A stretch of 18,155 nt of DNA from Ilumatobacteraceae bacterium (GTDB lineage Bacteria > Actinomycetota > Acidimicrobiia > Acidimicrobiales > Ilumatobacteraceae): assembly GCA_023263465.1 (NCBI GenBank), contig JALQWV010000169.1:1-18155 (forward strand). The letters are read 5' to 3'. Below, piece by piece: positions 1 through 7,100 of the stretch. Made by a program: the position numbers and the translations under genes. Below the pieces are notes generated by a model. The model did no database searches and was not told the DNA's origin. It saw nothing but the letters and a program-made list of their open reading frames with translations. The first letter of the stretch is position 1. Each line of letters starts with the position of its first letter.

Positions 1-16
1 TCCGGCGTTTAATCCG

Positions 17-808
17 CTATCCTTCAGGTTCTTCAACAAATTGCTTGCACGCATTGATGCTCATTGATCGAATGTCTGCATATTTCCGCGTGAACTTCAG
101 TGTGTTTTGTGTTAAGCCAAGAATGTCGTGTAGCACGAGAACCTGTCCGTCGCAGTCCGGTCCAGCACCGATGCCAATGGTGGGAATTGAAACCTTATTG
201 GTGATTTCCTTAGCGAGATCCCGTGGGACACCTTCAACGACAACTGCAAAGGCTCCGGATTGTTCAACTGAATGGGCATCTTCAAGAAGTCGCTCTCGGC
301 CGCCTGCTTCACGGCCGTCGACACGACCCTGCACACGATGTCCACCCATGCGGTGATAACTCTGAGGAGTGAGCCCAATGTGGCCCATCACAGGAATATC
401 AACTCGTGAAATGGCTGCGATGGTGTCATACATGGTGACCCCGCCTTCTAACTTCACGGCAGCAGCTCCAGCCTTCACCAGACGGATTGCGCTTCGAACG
501 GCTTGCTCGGTGTTGACTTGGTATGAGCCGAACGGCAGATCTCCAATGATCAGCGCACGAGGGTTTGCGCGCGCCACCAGTCTCACGTGGTATTCCATTT
601 CCTCAAGCGTCACAGGAATAGTGTTTGCAACACCTTGGACCACTGATCCGACAGAATCGCCGACCAAAATCATGTCGACTCCAGATTCATCAACGATCCG
701 CGCAAATGTTGCGTCGTACGCTGTAATCATGCTCAGAGGACGACCCGAACCCTTGTTTGCCATCACCATTGGAACAGTGATTCGCTGTCGGGATTGCGTT
801 TCGGTCAC
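17..808 (-). CDS. panB: 3-methyl-2-oxobutanoate hydroxymethyltransferase (PanB)
   Basis: PanB transfers a hydroxymethyl group from 5,10-methylene-tetrahydrofolate to alpha-ketoisovalerate, giving ketopantoate, the first committed step of pantothenate/CoA synthesis in the cytoplasm. The 263-residue protein has normal family length and is recognisable throughout: VGDS (residues 49-52), IIGDLPFGSY (87-96), VKLEGG (118-123), HIGLTPQS (143-150) and IGIGAGP (211-217). By alignment from memory with E. coli PanB, metal ligands D51 and D90 and residues K119, E121 and E192 are all present. The start is GTG at 808, supported by a TAGCCT box ending 6 nt upstream. One oddity is a segment of about five extra residues after RVQGR (residues 158-171), where M. 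tuberculosis PanB is shorter. The gene is alone on its strand here and divergent from the acyltransferase; panC and panD are not in the window. Confidence 0.96.
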   Translation of the reverse strand: MTETQSRQRITVPMVMANKGSGRPLSMITAYDATFARIVDESGVDMILVGDSVGSVVQGVANTIPVTLEEMEYHVRLVARANPRALIIGDLPFGSYQVNTEQAVRSAIRLVKAGAAAVKLEGGVTMYDTIAAISRVDIPVMGHIGLTPQSYHRMGGHRVQGRVDGREAGGRERLLEDAHSVEQSGAFAVVVEGVPRDLAKEITNKVSIPTIGIGAGPDCDGQVLVLHDILGLTQNTLKFTRKYADIRSMSINACKQFVEEPEG

Positions 809-814
809 AAAATC

Positions 815-820
815 AGGCTA
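815..820 (-). promoter_or_regulatory. -10 box for panB (leaderless)
   Basis: Read on the minus strand this is TAGCCT, matching the actinobacterial TANNNT -10 consensus. Only 6 nt separate it from the GTG at 808, so the transcript would start at or very near the start codon. No clear -35 element or Shine-Dalgarno sequence is seen. Confidence 0.6.
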
Positions 821-825
821 CCGAT

Positions 826-831
826 TAGATT
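826..831 (+). promoter_or_regulatory. -10 box for the acyltransferase gene (leaderless)
   Basis: TAGATT matches TANNNT and lies 7 nt before the ATG at 839. It is only 5 nt from the oppositely oriented panB -10 box, so the two promoters cannot easily be occupied at once. The identical hexamer and spacing recur before the phosphatase gene at 6351. Confidence 0.55.
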
Positions 832-838
832 TCACATC

Positions 839-1480
839 ATGATGTCGGCCCGAATCCGCGTGTTCAAGGAGCGATTGGCACATGCGGCTTGGGGATGGCT
901 TTCACTCCATGGTTCGATCGGACCGGAAACATCGCGTGGCAGGCGTTTTGGATCTTTCGGACATAACAGCATTATTTGTTTCCCGCAGACAACCATATTT
1001 AATGAGCAATACATCCACATCGGTTCTGACACCATGATTGGCAGTCATGTCGCACTCTCTGCGGGAATGGTTCCGGGTCAACAGTGCTTGACTAATCCTG
1101 TTGTACGTATCGGGGACCGATGTTTGATTGGTCGTGGTAGCGGGATCGTTGGCCACTTGGCCATTGACATAGGCGATGATGTTTGGACGGGGCACCATGT
1201 GTATATCACCGATCAAAATCATGGATATGAGCGCATCGATCTTCCAATATCTAAGCAGACTCAACCGGAGAAGCCCGTTGTAATCGGGGATGGTTCGTGG
1301 ATCGGAGCAGGAAGTGTCATTTTGCCAGGTACTCACATCGGAAGGCACGTTGCGATCGGAGCGAATTCAGTCGTACTAGGAATCATTCCTGATTACAGCG
1401 TTGCGGTTGGTTCTCCGGCGAGGGTGATTAAGCAATACAGCGAGCATTCTGGTTGGACGCCGGCAAACGAATTTAGATAG
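839..1480 (+). CDS. Hexapeptide-repeat (left-handed beta-helix) O-acetyl/acyltransferase
   Basis: The product is a 213-residue acyltransferase of the LbetaH family (WcaF/maltose acetyltransferase-like), expected to move an acetyl or other acyl group from CoA to a sugar or similar acceptor. Imperfect hexapeptide repeats run from about residue 58 to 182 (for example IGSDTMIGSHV, IGDGSWIGAGSVI, IGRHVAIGANSVV). They are followed by the usual ending VAVGSPARVIK (188-198). The likely catalytic His is H128 in TDQNHGY, with an acceptor-side insertion (residues 129-146) that interrupts the helix as in related enzymes. The acceptor is not predictable. The reading frame is open back to 794, inside panB, but the ATG at 839 is preferred because of the TAGATT box 7 nt upstream; an adjacent in-frame ATG at 842 is equally possible. 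Its last 8 bp overlap the 3' end of the convergent gene at 1473-2030. Confidence 0.85.
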   Translation: MMSARIRVFKERLAHAAWGWLSLHGSIGPETSRGRRFGSFGHNSIICFPQTTIFNEQYIHIGSDTMIGSHVALSAGMVPGQQCLTNPVVRIGDRCLIGRGSGIVGHLAIDIGDDVWTGHHVYITDQNHGYERIDLPISKQTQPEKPVVIGDGSWIGAGSVILPGTHIGRHVAIGANSVVLGIIPDYSVAVGSPARVIKQYSEHSGWTPANEFR

Positions 1481-2030
1481 AGAGATCCATTGGTATCCTG
1501 CACGACGACATGCGATTGTCGGCGGCAAAGGTAGAAATTTTTTCGCTGATAGGTAGTCCTTCGTACATGGATTCGGAGAAAGGCTCATTCACACCAGTTC
1601 TCAACAGCGCTGTGTAATCCCTACGGTCTTTAATGAGCTGTTTATAGTCTGCAATCCACAATGGAACTATTGCCTTACCCTTCGCATCCGAAGGGGTGAC
1701 CTCTGAAATTTTAGCAATTGCATGTTCAAGCGTGTCTGTGGCCATGTCGACGATGTTCGCTCGTTCGTTCAAGGCGTTAACACCCGCGTCGGATATTTGG
1801 CGGAGGTCGGCAAGCGCTAGTCGTTCATTCATTGCTTGCTTGCAAATGCCTTCTGCACGCTGAGTCCACCATTGGTCGGCAATCTTGTTCACCGATTCTT
1901 TTGATGCAAATCCAAATGCATAGACCCACATCGCCACAAGACCAGTGATTGAAATGCCAATCACTAATCGAGCAGCGACACGTCTGATGCTTTGCCAAGT
2001 TGATTGTGAGGCTGAATTCGACGCAGGCAC
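1473..2030 (-). CDS. Membrane-anchored protein of unknown function
   Basis: I do not recognise this 185-residue protein. It has a short polar, basic N-terminus, one hydrophobic segment at about residues 20-42, and then a mostly helical, charged extracytoplasmic region of about 140 residues. That layout predicts an N-in, C-out single-pass membrane protein. The outer region has exactly two cysteines, C63 near its start and C177 near its end, which could form a disulfide bracketing a helical bundle. The lipoprotein at 5618-6340 shows a similar bracketing pattern. The start is GTG at 2030, preceded by TACAAT with a 7-nt gap and no Shine-Dalgarno. The gene is divergent from the ABC exporter operon and overlaps the acyltransferase by 8 bp tail to tail. 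No function is proposed. Confidence 0.75.
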   Translation of the reverse strand: MPASNSASQSTWQSIRRVAARLVIGISITGLVAMWVYAFGFASKESVNKIADQWWTQRAEGICKQAMNERLALADLRQISDAGVNALNERANIVDMATDTLEHAIAKISEVTPSDAKGKAIVPLWIADYKQLIKDRRDYTALLRTGVNEPFSESMYEGLPISEKISTFAADNRMSSCRIPMDLSI

Positions 2031-2037
2031 GGTGAGA

Positions 2038-2043
2038 ATTGTA
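2038..2043 (-). promoter_or_regulatory. -10 box for the 1473-2030 gene (leaderless)
   Basis: On the minus strand the sequence is TACAAT, 5 of 6 matches to TATAAT, ending 7 nt before the GTG at 2030. A weak ATTACA lies at roughly -35 distance. This is the best -10 match in the window. Confidence 0.6.
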
Positions 2044-2085
2044 CTTCACGTTCCTGCTGTAATCTTCGCGTCTTACATACTGAAG

Positions 2086-2091
2086 TAGTAT
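2086..2091 (+). promoter_or_regulatory. -10 box for the ABC exporter operon (leaderless)
   Basis: TAGTAT matches TANNNT and ends 7 nt before the ATG at 2099. No ribosome-binding site is visible, so leaderless initiation is likely. No convincing -35 is seen. Confidence 0.55.
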
Positions 2092-2098
2092 TGAACTG

Positions 2099-3826
2099 AT
2101 GGAGCAGTCTCGGTTTCGATTAGCGATTTCGCTACTTCGTCAGCTGCTGAAACTTCATCCGCGACCCTTTTTGATCGCTGTTGCAGGGGCTTCTGTATAT
2201 GCCGTTTGTACAGTCGCATCAAGTTTTGGTTTGGGATATGTCGTTGATGAAGTGATCATTCCACGTTTTCAAAGCGACATCGTTAATGGTCAAACTTTTG
2301 TTACTGCATCTTTTATTGTCATAGGAGTCGGCCTTTTAAGGGCTGTCGGTGTCGTCTTTCGTCGGTCATACGCCGGTATTTCCCACTGGTCTACGTCTGA
2401 GTCCTTGTCGACACAAATCATCAAACACACCATGCGTCAGTCAACAACTTGGCACCAACAGCACATGACCGGAGATTTGGTCGCCAGAGTAGGCGTTGAC
2501 TCGGATACCGCTGCCTCTATTCTTGGACCACTTCCGTTCAGTACGTCAGTGATTTTGCTTGTTGTGTTGACGAGTGTCTGGTTAGTCGTCATCGACATAC
2601 CACTTGGACTTTTGGCGGTCACCATTATTCCGTTGTTGTTTGCATTGAATATTGGTTACCAAAGGCGTATCGATCGACATTTTGACTCTGCACAAAAGGC
2701 GTTGGGAGATTTCTCGGAGGCTGTACACGAAAGTTTCGATGGGGTCATGGTGGTGAAAGCCTTTGGTGCTGAAGATCGTGAGCATCTTCGCCTCGGTGGT
2801 ATTTCGTCGAAACTTAGGGATGCACGCATAAATGCAGTGAAGGCTCGAGCAATCTTCGAAGCGTTCGTTGACGGAACTCCATCACTTGTAAACGTCGCGC
2901 TCATTGCATATGGAGCAATACGGGTACGCAATGGCGATCTATCCATAGGTGAACTATCGAGTTTCATTTACTTATTCACACTGCTCGTATTTCCGTTACG
3001 GATTATTGGATACCTACTCAGCGAGATTCCGCATTCTTCCAGTGGCTTCAAGCGTGTGCGAGAAATTCTTGATGAGCCTTTGGATGCACAATCAATGATT
3101 GTTACTCTCCCGCAAGACTCAAATATTGCTGTGGAGATTCATGATGCAACTTTTTCGTACGCAGAAAGCGATGCTCCGATTTTTTCGCAAGTCAACTTTT
3201 CGGTTCCAGTTGGCTCAACGGTTGCAGTTGTAGGCGAAACAGGATCGGGAAAGTCAACGCTATTGAAATTAATTGCTGGCTTGCTGCGGCCTCAGGTGGG
3301 TTCGGTTCATGTACTGCAGGGTGGATCGGCTTTGGTTTTTCAGGAGCCGTTTCTGTTTTCCGGATCTCTTCATTTTAATTTGACGTTAGGGAAGTCAATT
3401 CATGTCCCCGATATCGCGCGCGCTTTATGGGCATCTGTAAGTGAAGAATTCGTTTCGAATTTAGAAAATGGCATCGACACAATCGTCGGAGAGCGCGGCA
3501 TCAGTTTGAGCGGTGGTCAACGACAGCGCATCGCATTGGCTCGAGCAATTGCAAGTGGTCGTACGGTTTTACTCCTTGATGACACCACGAGCGCTCTCGA
3601 CCCTGCAACTGAATCCATGGTGTTAGAGCGAGTTTCATCACTATCGGACATAACAACGACAATTGTGGTGGCATCTAGGCCGACAACGGTAAAAATCGCC
3701 GACCTTGTTCTGTTTGTACATCAAGGCAAAGTCCATGAATTGGCAACACACGAAACTCTCATGATCAATAATCAGGCTTATGCCAACCTAATGAAATCCT
3801 TCGAGATGGATCGGAAAGCTTCATGA
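2099..3826 (+). CDS. ABC exporter half-transporter, subunit with degenerate ATPase residues
   Basis: This is a 575-residue TMD-NBD half-transporter of the multidrug/lipid exporter type (MsbA/BmrCD/TM287-288 architecture). About six membrane helices occupy residues 20-310 and the ATPase domain follows from about 345. Visible motifs are A-loop Y354, Walker A GETGSGKST (379-387), Q-loop Q415, a canonical signature LSGGQ (470-474) and Walker B VLLLDD (490-495). The catalytic Glu after Walker B is Asp (D495) and the H-loop His is Ser (S526, in ASRPTT), so its own ATP site should be catalytically impaired. This fits a heterodimer with the next gene, whose ATG lies inside this gene's stop (ATGA overlap). 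The substrate cannot be told from sequence; drug, lipid or peptide export are all possible. The start is ATG at 2099, preceded by TAGTAT 7 nt upstream. Confidence 0.92.
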   Translation: MEQSRFRLAISLLRQLLKLHPRPFLIAVAGASVYAVCTVASSFGLGYVVDEVIIPRFQSDIVNGQTFVTASFIVIGVGLLRAVGVVFRRSYAGISHWSTSESLSTQIIKHTMRQSTTWHQQHMTGDLVARVGVDSDTAASILGPLPFSTSVILLVVLTSVWLVVIDIPLGLLAVTIIPLLFALNIGYQRRIDRHFDSAQKALGDFSEAVHESFDGVMVVKAFGAEDREHLRLGGISSKLRDARINAVKARAIFEAFVDGTPSLVNVALIAYGAIRVRNGDLSIGELSSFIYLFTLLVFPLRIIGYLLSEIPHSSSGFKRVREILDEPLDAQSMIVTLPQDSNIAVEIHDATFSYAESDAPIFSQVNFSVPVGSTVAVVGETGSGKSTLLKLIAGLLRPQVGSVHVLQGGSALVFQEPFLFSGSLHFNLTLGKSIHVPDIARALWASVSEEFVSNLENGIDTIVGERGISLSGGQRQRIALARAIASGRTVLLLDDTTSALDPATESMVLERVSSLSDITTTIVVASRPTTVKIADLVLFVHQGKVHELATHETLMINNQAYANLMKSFEMDRKAS

Positions 3827-5625
3827 ACACCGATCTTGAACAGCGATTTCCGTCGGCACGGATAATAGGTAGAGGAGTAACCGTCGCACCAGCCTTAAAG
3901 AGCGGCATCGGATTGACATTCGTTCTTGCCTTATTCGGCACAGGCGCACGCCTGGTCATTCCAGTTCTCATTCAACAATCGATCGATCATGGTTTGCAGC
4001 CTGGTCGAGTGGATATTGATTACATCATTCGACTGTGCCTCATCGGATCTCTGTGTGTCGTTCTGTCCTCAGTTTGCTTACGTGAAGCAACTCGTCGGCT
4101 TGGAACGCGCTCCGAAAGCGGGCTCTTCGCACTACGTTCTCAATTATTCGACCACATCCATCGACTGAGTCTTGAAGAGCACAACAAGGAAAAGCGTGGT
4201 GCTTTGGTGTCGCGAGTTACCAGCGACATCGAGACGCTGACACAATTCTTTTCGTGGGGTGGTCTTGGTCTGTTGCTGGATGGCTCACAGATGATCGCAG
4301 TTGCTGCGGTAATGCTGGCTTACGATTGGCGTCTAGCACTCGTAGCTTTCGTTACTAGCGCACCTCTTGTCATCGTTCTTCGTTATGTGCAATCGCGTTT
4401 AGTGAGGGCCCACAATCTGTCTCGGGAACGAAATGCCGACTTTCTCGGTTCGGTTTCCGAACTTATGGCTGGTGCTGAAACGTTGCATGCCTACGATGCT
4501 GAACAGCCAATGATTGACGCTGTTTTGGTGTCCATGCACAACCGCAAGAAGAGCAACATTCGCGCTGGTGTCATTGGCGCTTTTCTTTTTCCTAGCGGGG
4601 AGGTATTCGCCGTATTTACCGTGATGGCGGTTGTGGGTACAGGATTGCTTATTGGCCCATCAGGTGGGCTCACATCAGGAGCTTTAGTTGGTTTCGTGTT
4701 TCTCACGTACCGATTTCTCGAACCAATAGCCGAATTCACGGAAATTATTGACCAGGTACAGAGCGCGGTCGCAGGATTGCGAAGAGTTCTTGGCGTATTG
4801 GACACTCCAGTAGGGCCGCCACAGTCTCAACATCCACGTCCTCTTCCGCAGGGTGGACTTTCAGTAGATCTGAAAGATGTGAGTTTTGCTTATGGTTCCA
4901 GGCTTGATGAAACCGACGATGACGCGCCCGTTCTCCATGATATTTCGTTACACATTGCGCCAGGTCAACATGTCGCTTTGGTCGGACCGTCCGGCTCGGG
5001 AAAGACAACCATTGCTCGGCTGATTGCACGATTGACTGATCCGACTATTGGTCGTGTGCTGATCGGAGGAGTGGCCCTTACTGACGTTGCAAATATGGAA
5101 TTGCGGCGCAGACTGATCGTCGTTCCACAAGAGCCATTTCTGTTTGCAAATTCCATCGAATACAACCTGCAGTTTGCAAACCCAGATGCTTCCGAAACTG
5201 ACATGATCAGTAGTTTCGCGGATCTTGGACTATCTGACTGGCTCGAAAGTTTGCCGCTAGGACTTGGAACTCAAGTTGGTCAGCGCGGATCATCGCTTTC
5301 GGCTGGAGAACGACAGTTGGTGGCTCTTGTCAGGGCTTCCATCGTCAAGCCAGATGTACTCGTGCTCGATGAAGCTACTTCTTCAGTAGATTCGCTCACT
5401 GAAGTGAGAATTTCGCGTGCGTTGGAGCGCTTAGCCGTAGGACGAACCACCATTTCCATCGCCCACAGGCTGTCTACAGCGTCACGTGCAGATCGTGTAA
5501 TCATGCTCGAAAACGGTCGAATCGTTGAAGATGGTTCTCATCTCGAATTACTTGCTGCTGGTGGAAAATATGCATCGCTCTATGAAACATGGATTAATTC
5601 GACCGGCAGTACAACTAATGAATAG
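3823..5625 (+). CDS. ABC exporter half-transporter, catalytically competent subunit with degenerate signature
   Basis: This 600-residue TMD-NBD half-transporter is the partner of the preceding gene. Membrane helices fall within residues 28-305 and the ATPase domain begins at about 345. Motifs are A-loop Y357, Walker A GPSGSGKTT (388-396), Q-loop Q436, Walker B VLVLDE (512-517) with catalytic E517, and H-loop H548 in IAHRLST. The signature is LSAGE (492-496) rather than LSGGQ. In a head-to-tail NBD dimer this non-canonical signature faces the other subunit's degenerate Walker B and H-loop. All deviations therefore fall in one of the two ATP sites, as in known heterodimeric exporters such as TM287/288. 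The start overlaps the preceding stop by four bases, implying coupled translation. Its 3' end overlaps the following lipoprotein gene by 8 nt. Confidence 0.93.
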   Translation: MNTDLEQRFPSARIIGRGVTVAPALKSGIGLTFVLALFGTGARLVIPVLIQQSIDHGLQPGRVDIDYIIRLCLIGSLCVVLSSVCLREATRRLGTRSESGLFALRSQLFDHIHRLSLEEHNKEKRGALVSRVTSDIETLTQFFSWGGLGLLLDGSQMIAVAAVMLAYDWRLALVAFVTSAPLVIVLRYVQSRLVRAHNLSRERNADFLGSVSELMAGAETLHAYDAEQPMIDAVLVSMHNRKKSNIRAGVIGAFLFPSGEVFAVFTVMAVVGTGLLIGPSGGLTSGALVGFVFLTYRFLEPIAEFTEIIDQVQSAVAGLRRVLGVLDTPVGPPQSQHPRPLPQGGLSVDLKDVSFAYGSRLDETDDDAPVLHDISLHIAPGQHVALVGPSGSGKTTIARLIARLTDPTIGRVLIGGVALTDVANMELRRRLIVVPQEPFLFANSIEYNLQFANPDASETDMISSFADLGLSDWLESLPLGLGTQVGQRGSSLSAGERQLVALVRASIVKPDVLVLDEATSSVDSLTEVRISRALERLAVGRTTISIAHRLSTASRADRVIMLENGRIVEDGSHLELLAAGGKYASLYETWINSTGSTTNE

Positions 5626-6340
5626 ATGTCGACTGGTCGCAGTTTTGCTATTTGCTGTCACAGTCACAGCATGTAGCGAGAAACAAGAAACTCGTGCGGT
5701 CTGTTCGCATTCTGCTGAATTAGAATCTTCGTTAGTTGCAACTGCAACTGCGATAGACGACTTTTCAGGCATCTCGCGACGACAATTACAAAGTACCGTT
5801 GCTGTGCTGACCGGCACACTCGCCATCATCAGTGACATTGCGCCATCGTCAATCAAACGTGAAGTTGAGCAAACTCAGCGAGCATACGAAGAGTTGTCTC
5901 TGGCTTTGCAAAATGTTTTCTGGGATGGAAAAATCGCAGAGGTCGATGCCAATGTTCAGAACGCAATTGACAACTTGGTTCGCAATGACAATGTGGAAGC
6001 ACTCGAGGCACTCAGATCATTTATCGCAGAGGAATGCAAGGTAGAGATATCTCAAGGCATCAATGCAGCACCAGGAGACGATCAATCGGCAAGTTCAACA
6101 TCATTAGTGGTCGAACCCCAGCCCGACATTAATCATGGTTTTGACAATGAAGAGACTGCTATTCAGTCGTATGCATACTTGATTGCAGAACAACGCAGGC
6201 TAACCATAAATCCCGATCAAGCTCTGTGTTTAGGAAAGCGAATGATCAGCGTTGCAGAAAGCAATCCAGTACTGAGTGATGAAGTGTATGAAACCACATT
6301 GGCTGCAGCATTGAGTGAGTGTGGCATAGCTGTCAACTAG
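5618..6340 (+). CDS. Lipoprotein of unknown function
   Basis: This is a 240-residue putative lipoprotein. Basic residues (N-R-C-R) precede a hydrophobic stretch, and a lipobox VTAC gives lipidated C19. The frame is open back to 5525, but ATG 5618 is chosen because it places this signal at the N-terminus and overlaps the upstream stop by only 8 nt; no good ribosome-binding site is seen, so translational coupling is likely. The mature part looks like two helical domains joined by an acidic, Ser/Gly-rich linker (about residues 147-172). Each domain carries a cysteine pair, C29/C140 and C204/C235, that could form disulfides outside the membrane. The position after the exporter pair suggests, but does not prove, a role linked to export or the cell envelope. 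I recognise no family. Confidence 0.75.
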   Translation: MNRCRLVAVLLFAVTVTACSEKQETRAVCSHSAELESSLVATATAIDDFSGISRRQLQSTVAVLTGTLAIISDIAPSSIKREVEQTQRAYEELSLALQNVFWDGKIAEVDANVQNAIDNLVRNDNVEALEALRSFIAEECKVEISQGINAAPGDDQSASSTSLVVEPQPDINHGFDNEETAIQSYAYLIAEQRRLTINPDQALCLGKRMISVAESNPVLSDEVYETTLAAALSECGIAVN

Positions 6341-6343
6341 ATT
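6338..6343 (+). promoter_or_regulatory. -10 box for the histidine phosphatase gene (leaderless)
   Basis: TAGATT overlaps the stop codon of the lipoprotein gene and ends 7 nt before the ATG at 6351, with the same hexamer and spacing as before the acyltransferase at 839. It suggests an internal promoter and favours the ATG over the in-frame TTG at 6342. Confidence 0.5.
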
Positions 6344-6350
6344 GTCGGTT

Positions 6351-7028
6351 ATGGAAATCGTTCTTATCCGTCACGCAGAACCAGAATGGGTAAAAGACGG
6401 TAAGAGTGTGGTTAACCCGCCGCTAACGGAGAGAGGCAGGCGTCAAGCCGAGTTGCTAGGTCAACGTTTATCGGATGAAAAGTTTGATCACGTATTCGCT
6501 TCGCCGTTACAGCGCACACATTTGACGGCCCAGCCAACGCTTGATCGACAACATCGCAAATTGGAAATTGAGCCGTTCCTTGAAGAGATTCGTGAACCCG
6601 CGTGGCATGGTGTCCCAGCCGAGCAAACCATTAAGGCGTATCGAGATGAGGTTAAGAATGCTTCACATGAACGCTGGAACGGATTGAAGGGTGGCGAGTC
6701 GGTGAAGGACTTCGTGCAGCGTATTCATGCCGGTGCGACCGAATTCCTGGAGCGAAACGGGGTGTACCGACTAAACACCGAATTGCCGGTTTGGCATATT
6801 GAGAAACCAGGCGAGAGGTTTGCGTTTTTTGCTCATGCTGGCACAAACAGTGTGTTGATCTGTCATTTGCTTGGAATATCGGCAACACCGTGGGAGTGGG
6901 AAAGATTCATCATTAACCATGCTTCTCTGACAACGGTTAGGGCAATCAAATTGGGCGATGGATATGCCTTTAGCCTCGAGCGGTTGAGCGATGTTGAGCA
7001 TCTATCCGAAGAGGACCGCACACGCTAA
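6351..7028 (+). CDS. Histidine phosphatase superfamily protein (phosphoglycerate mutase-like fold)
   Basis: The product is a 225-residue cytosolic protein of the histidine phosphatase (PGAM/SixA/CobC) superfamily. The N-terminal motif LIRHAEP supplies the phospho-acceptor H8 with R7. SPLQRT (51-56) supplies the second Arg, R55, and the second active-site His is H162 in FFAHAGTN. An acidic residue in the EEIREP stretch (78-83) is a candidate proton donor. Such enzymes hydrolyse small phosphate esters or phosphoproteins, and the substrate is not predictable here. In-frame TTG at 6342 would add three residues, but ATG 6351 with its TAGATT box is preferred. The gene ends just before a long hairpin and converges on the M23 peptidase gene. 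Confidence 0.87.
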   Translation: MEIVLIRHAEPEWVKDGKSVVNPPLTERGRRQAELLGQRLSDEKFDHVFASPLQRTHLTAQPTLDRQHRKLEIEPFLEEIREPAWHGVPAEQTIKAYRDEVKNASHERWNGLKGGESVKDFVQRIHAGATEFLERNGVYRLNTELPVWHIEKPGERFAFFAHAGTNSVLICHLLGISATPWEWERFIINHASLTTVRAIKLGDGYAFSLERLSDVEHLSEEDRTR

Positions 7029-7034
7029 AGATTT

Positions 7035-7082
7035 GTTGAGAGAATCGCTGATGATTCTCACATCACCAGCGATTCTCTCAAC
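7035..7082. terminator. Long hairpin between convergent genes, probable bidirectional terminator
   Basis: A perfect 16-bp inverted repeat, GTTGAGAGAATCGCTG (7035-7050) and its complement (7067-7082), encloses a 16-nt loop. Pairing can extend outward as AAAG (7027-7030) with CTTT (7083-7086) across a one-sided 4-nt bulge. It sits in the 72-bp gap between two convergent genes, the usual place for a shared terminator. Neither side has a clear T-run, so it is not a textbook intrinsic terminator. It may instead stabilise 3' ends or block opposing transcription. Confidence 0.6.
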
Positions 7083-7100
7083 CTTTGTTCGGCTGAACAA

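Noticed and set aside
794..838. Extended acyltransferase start at 794
   Set aside because: It would overlap panB and the divergent promoter boxes; ATG 839 fits the TAGATT box.
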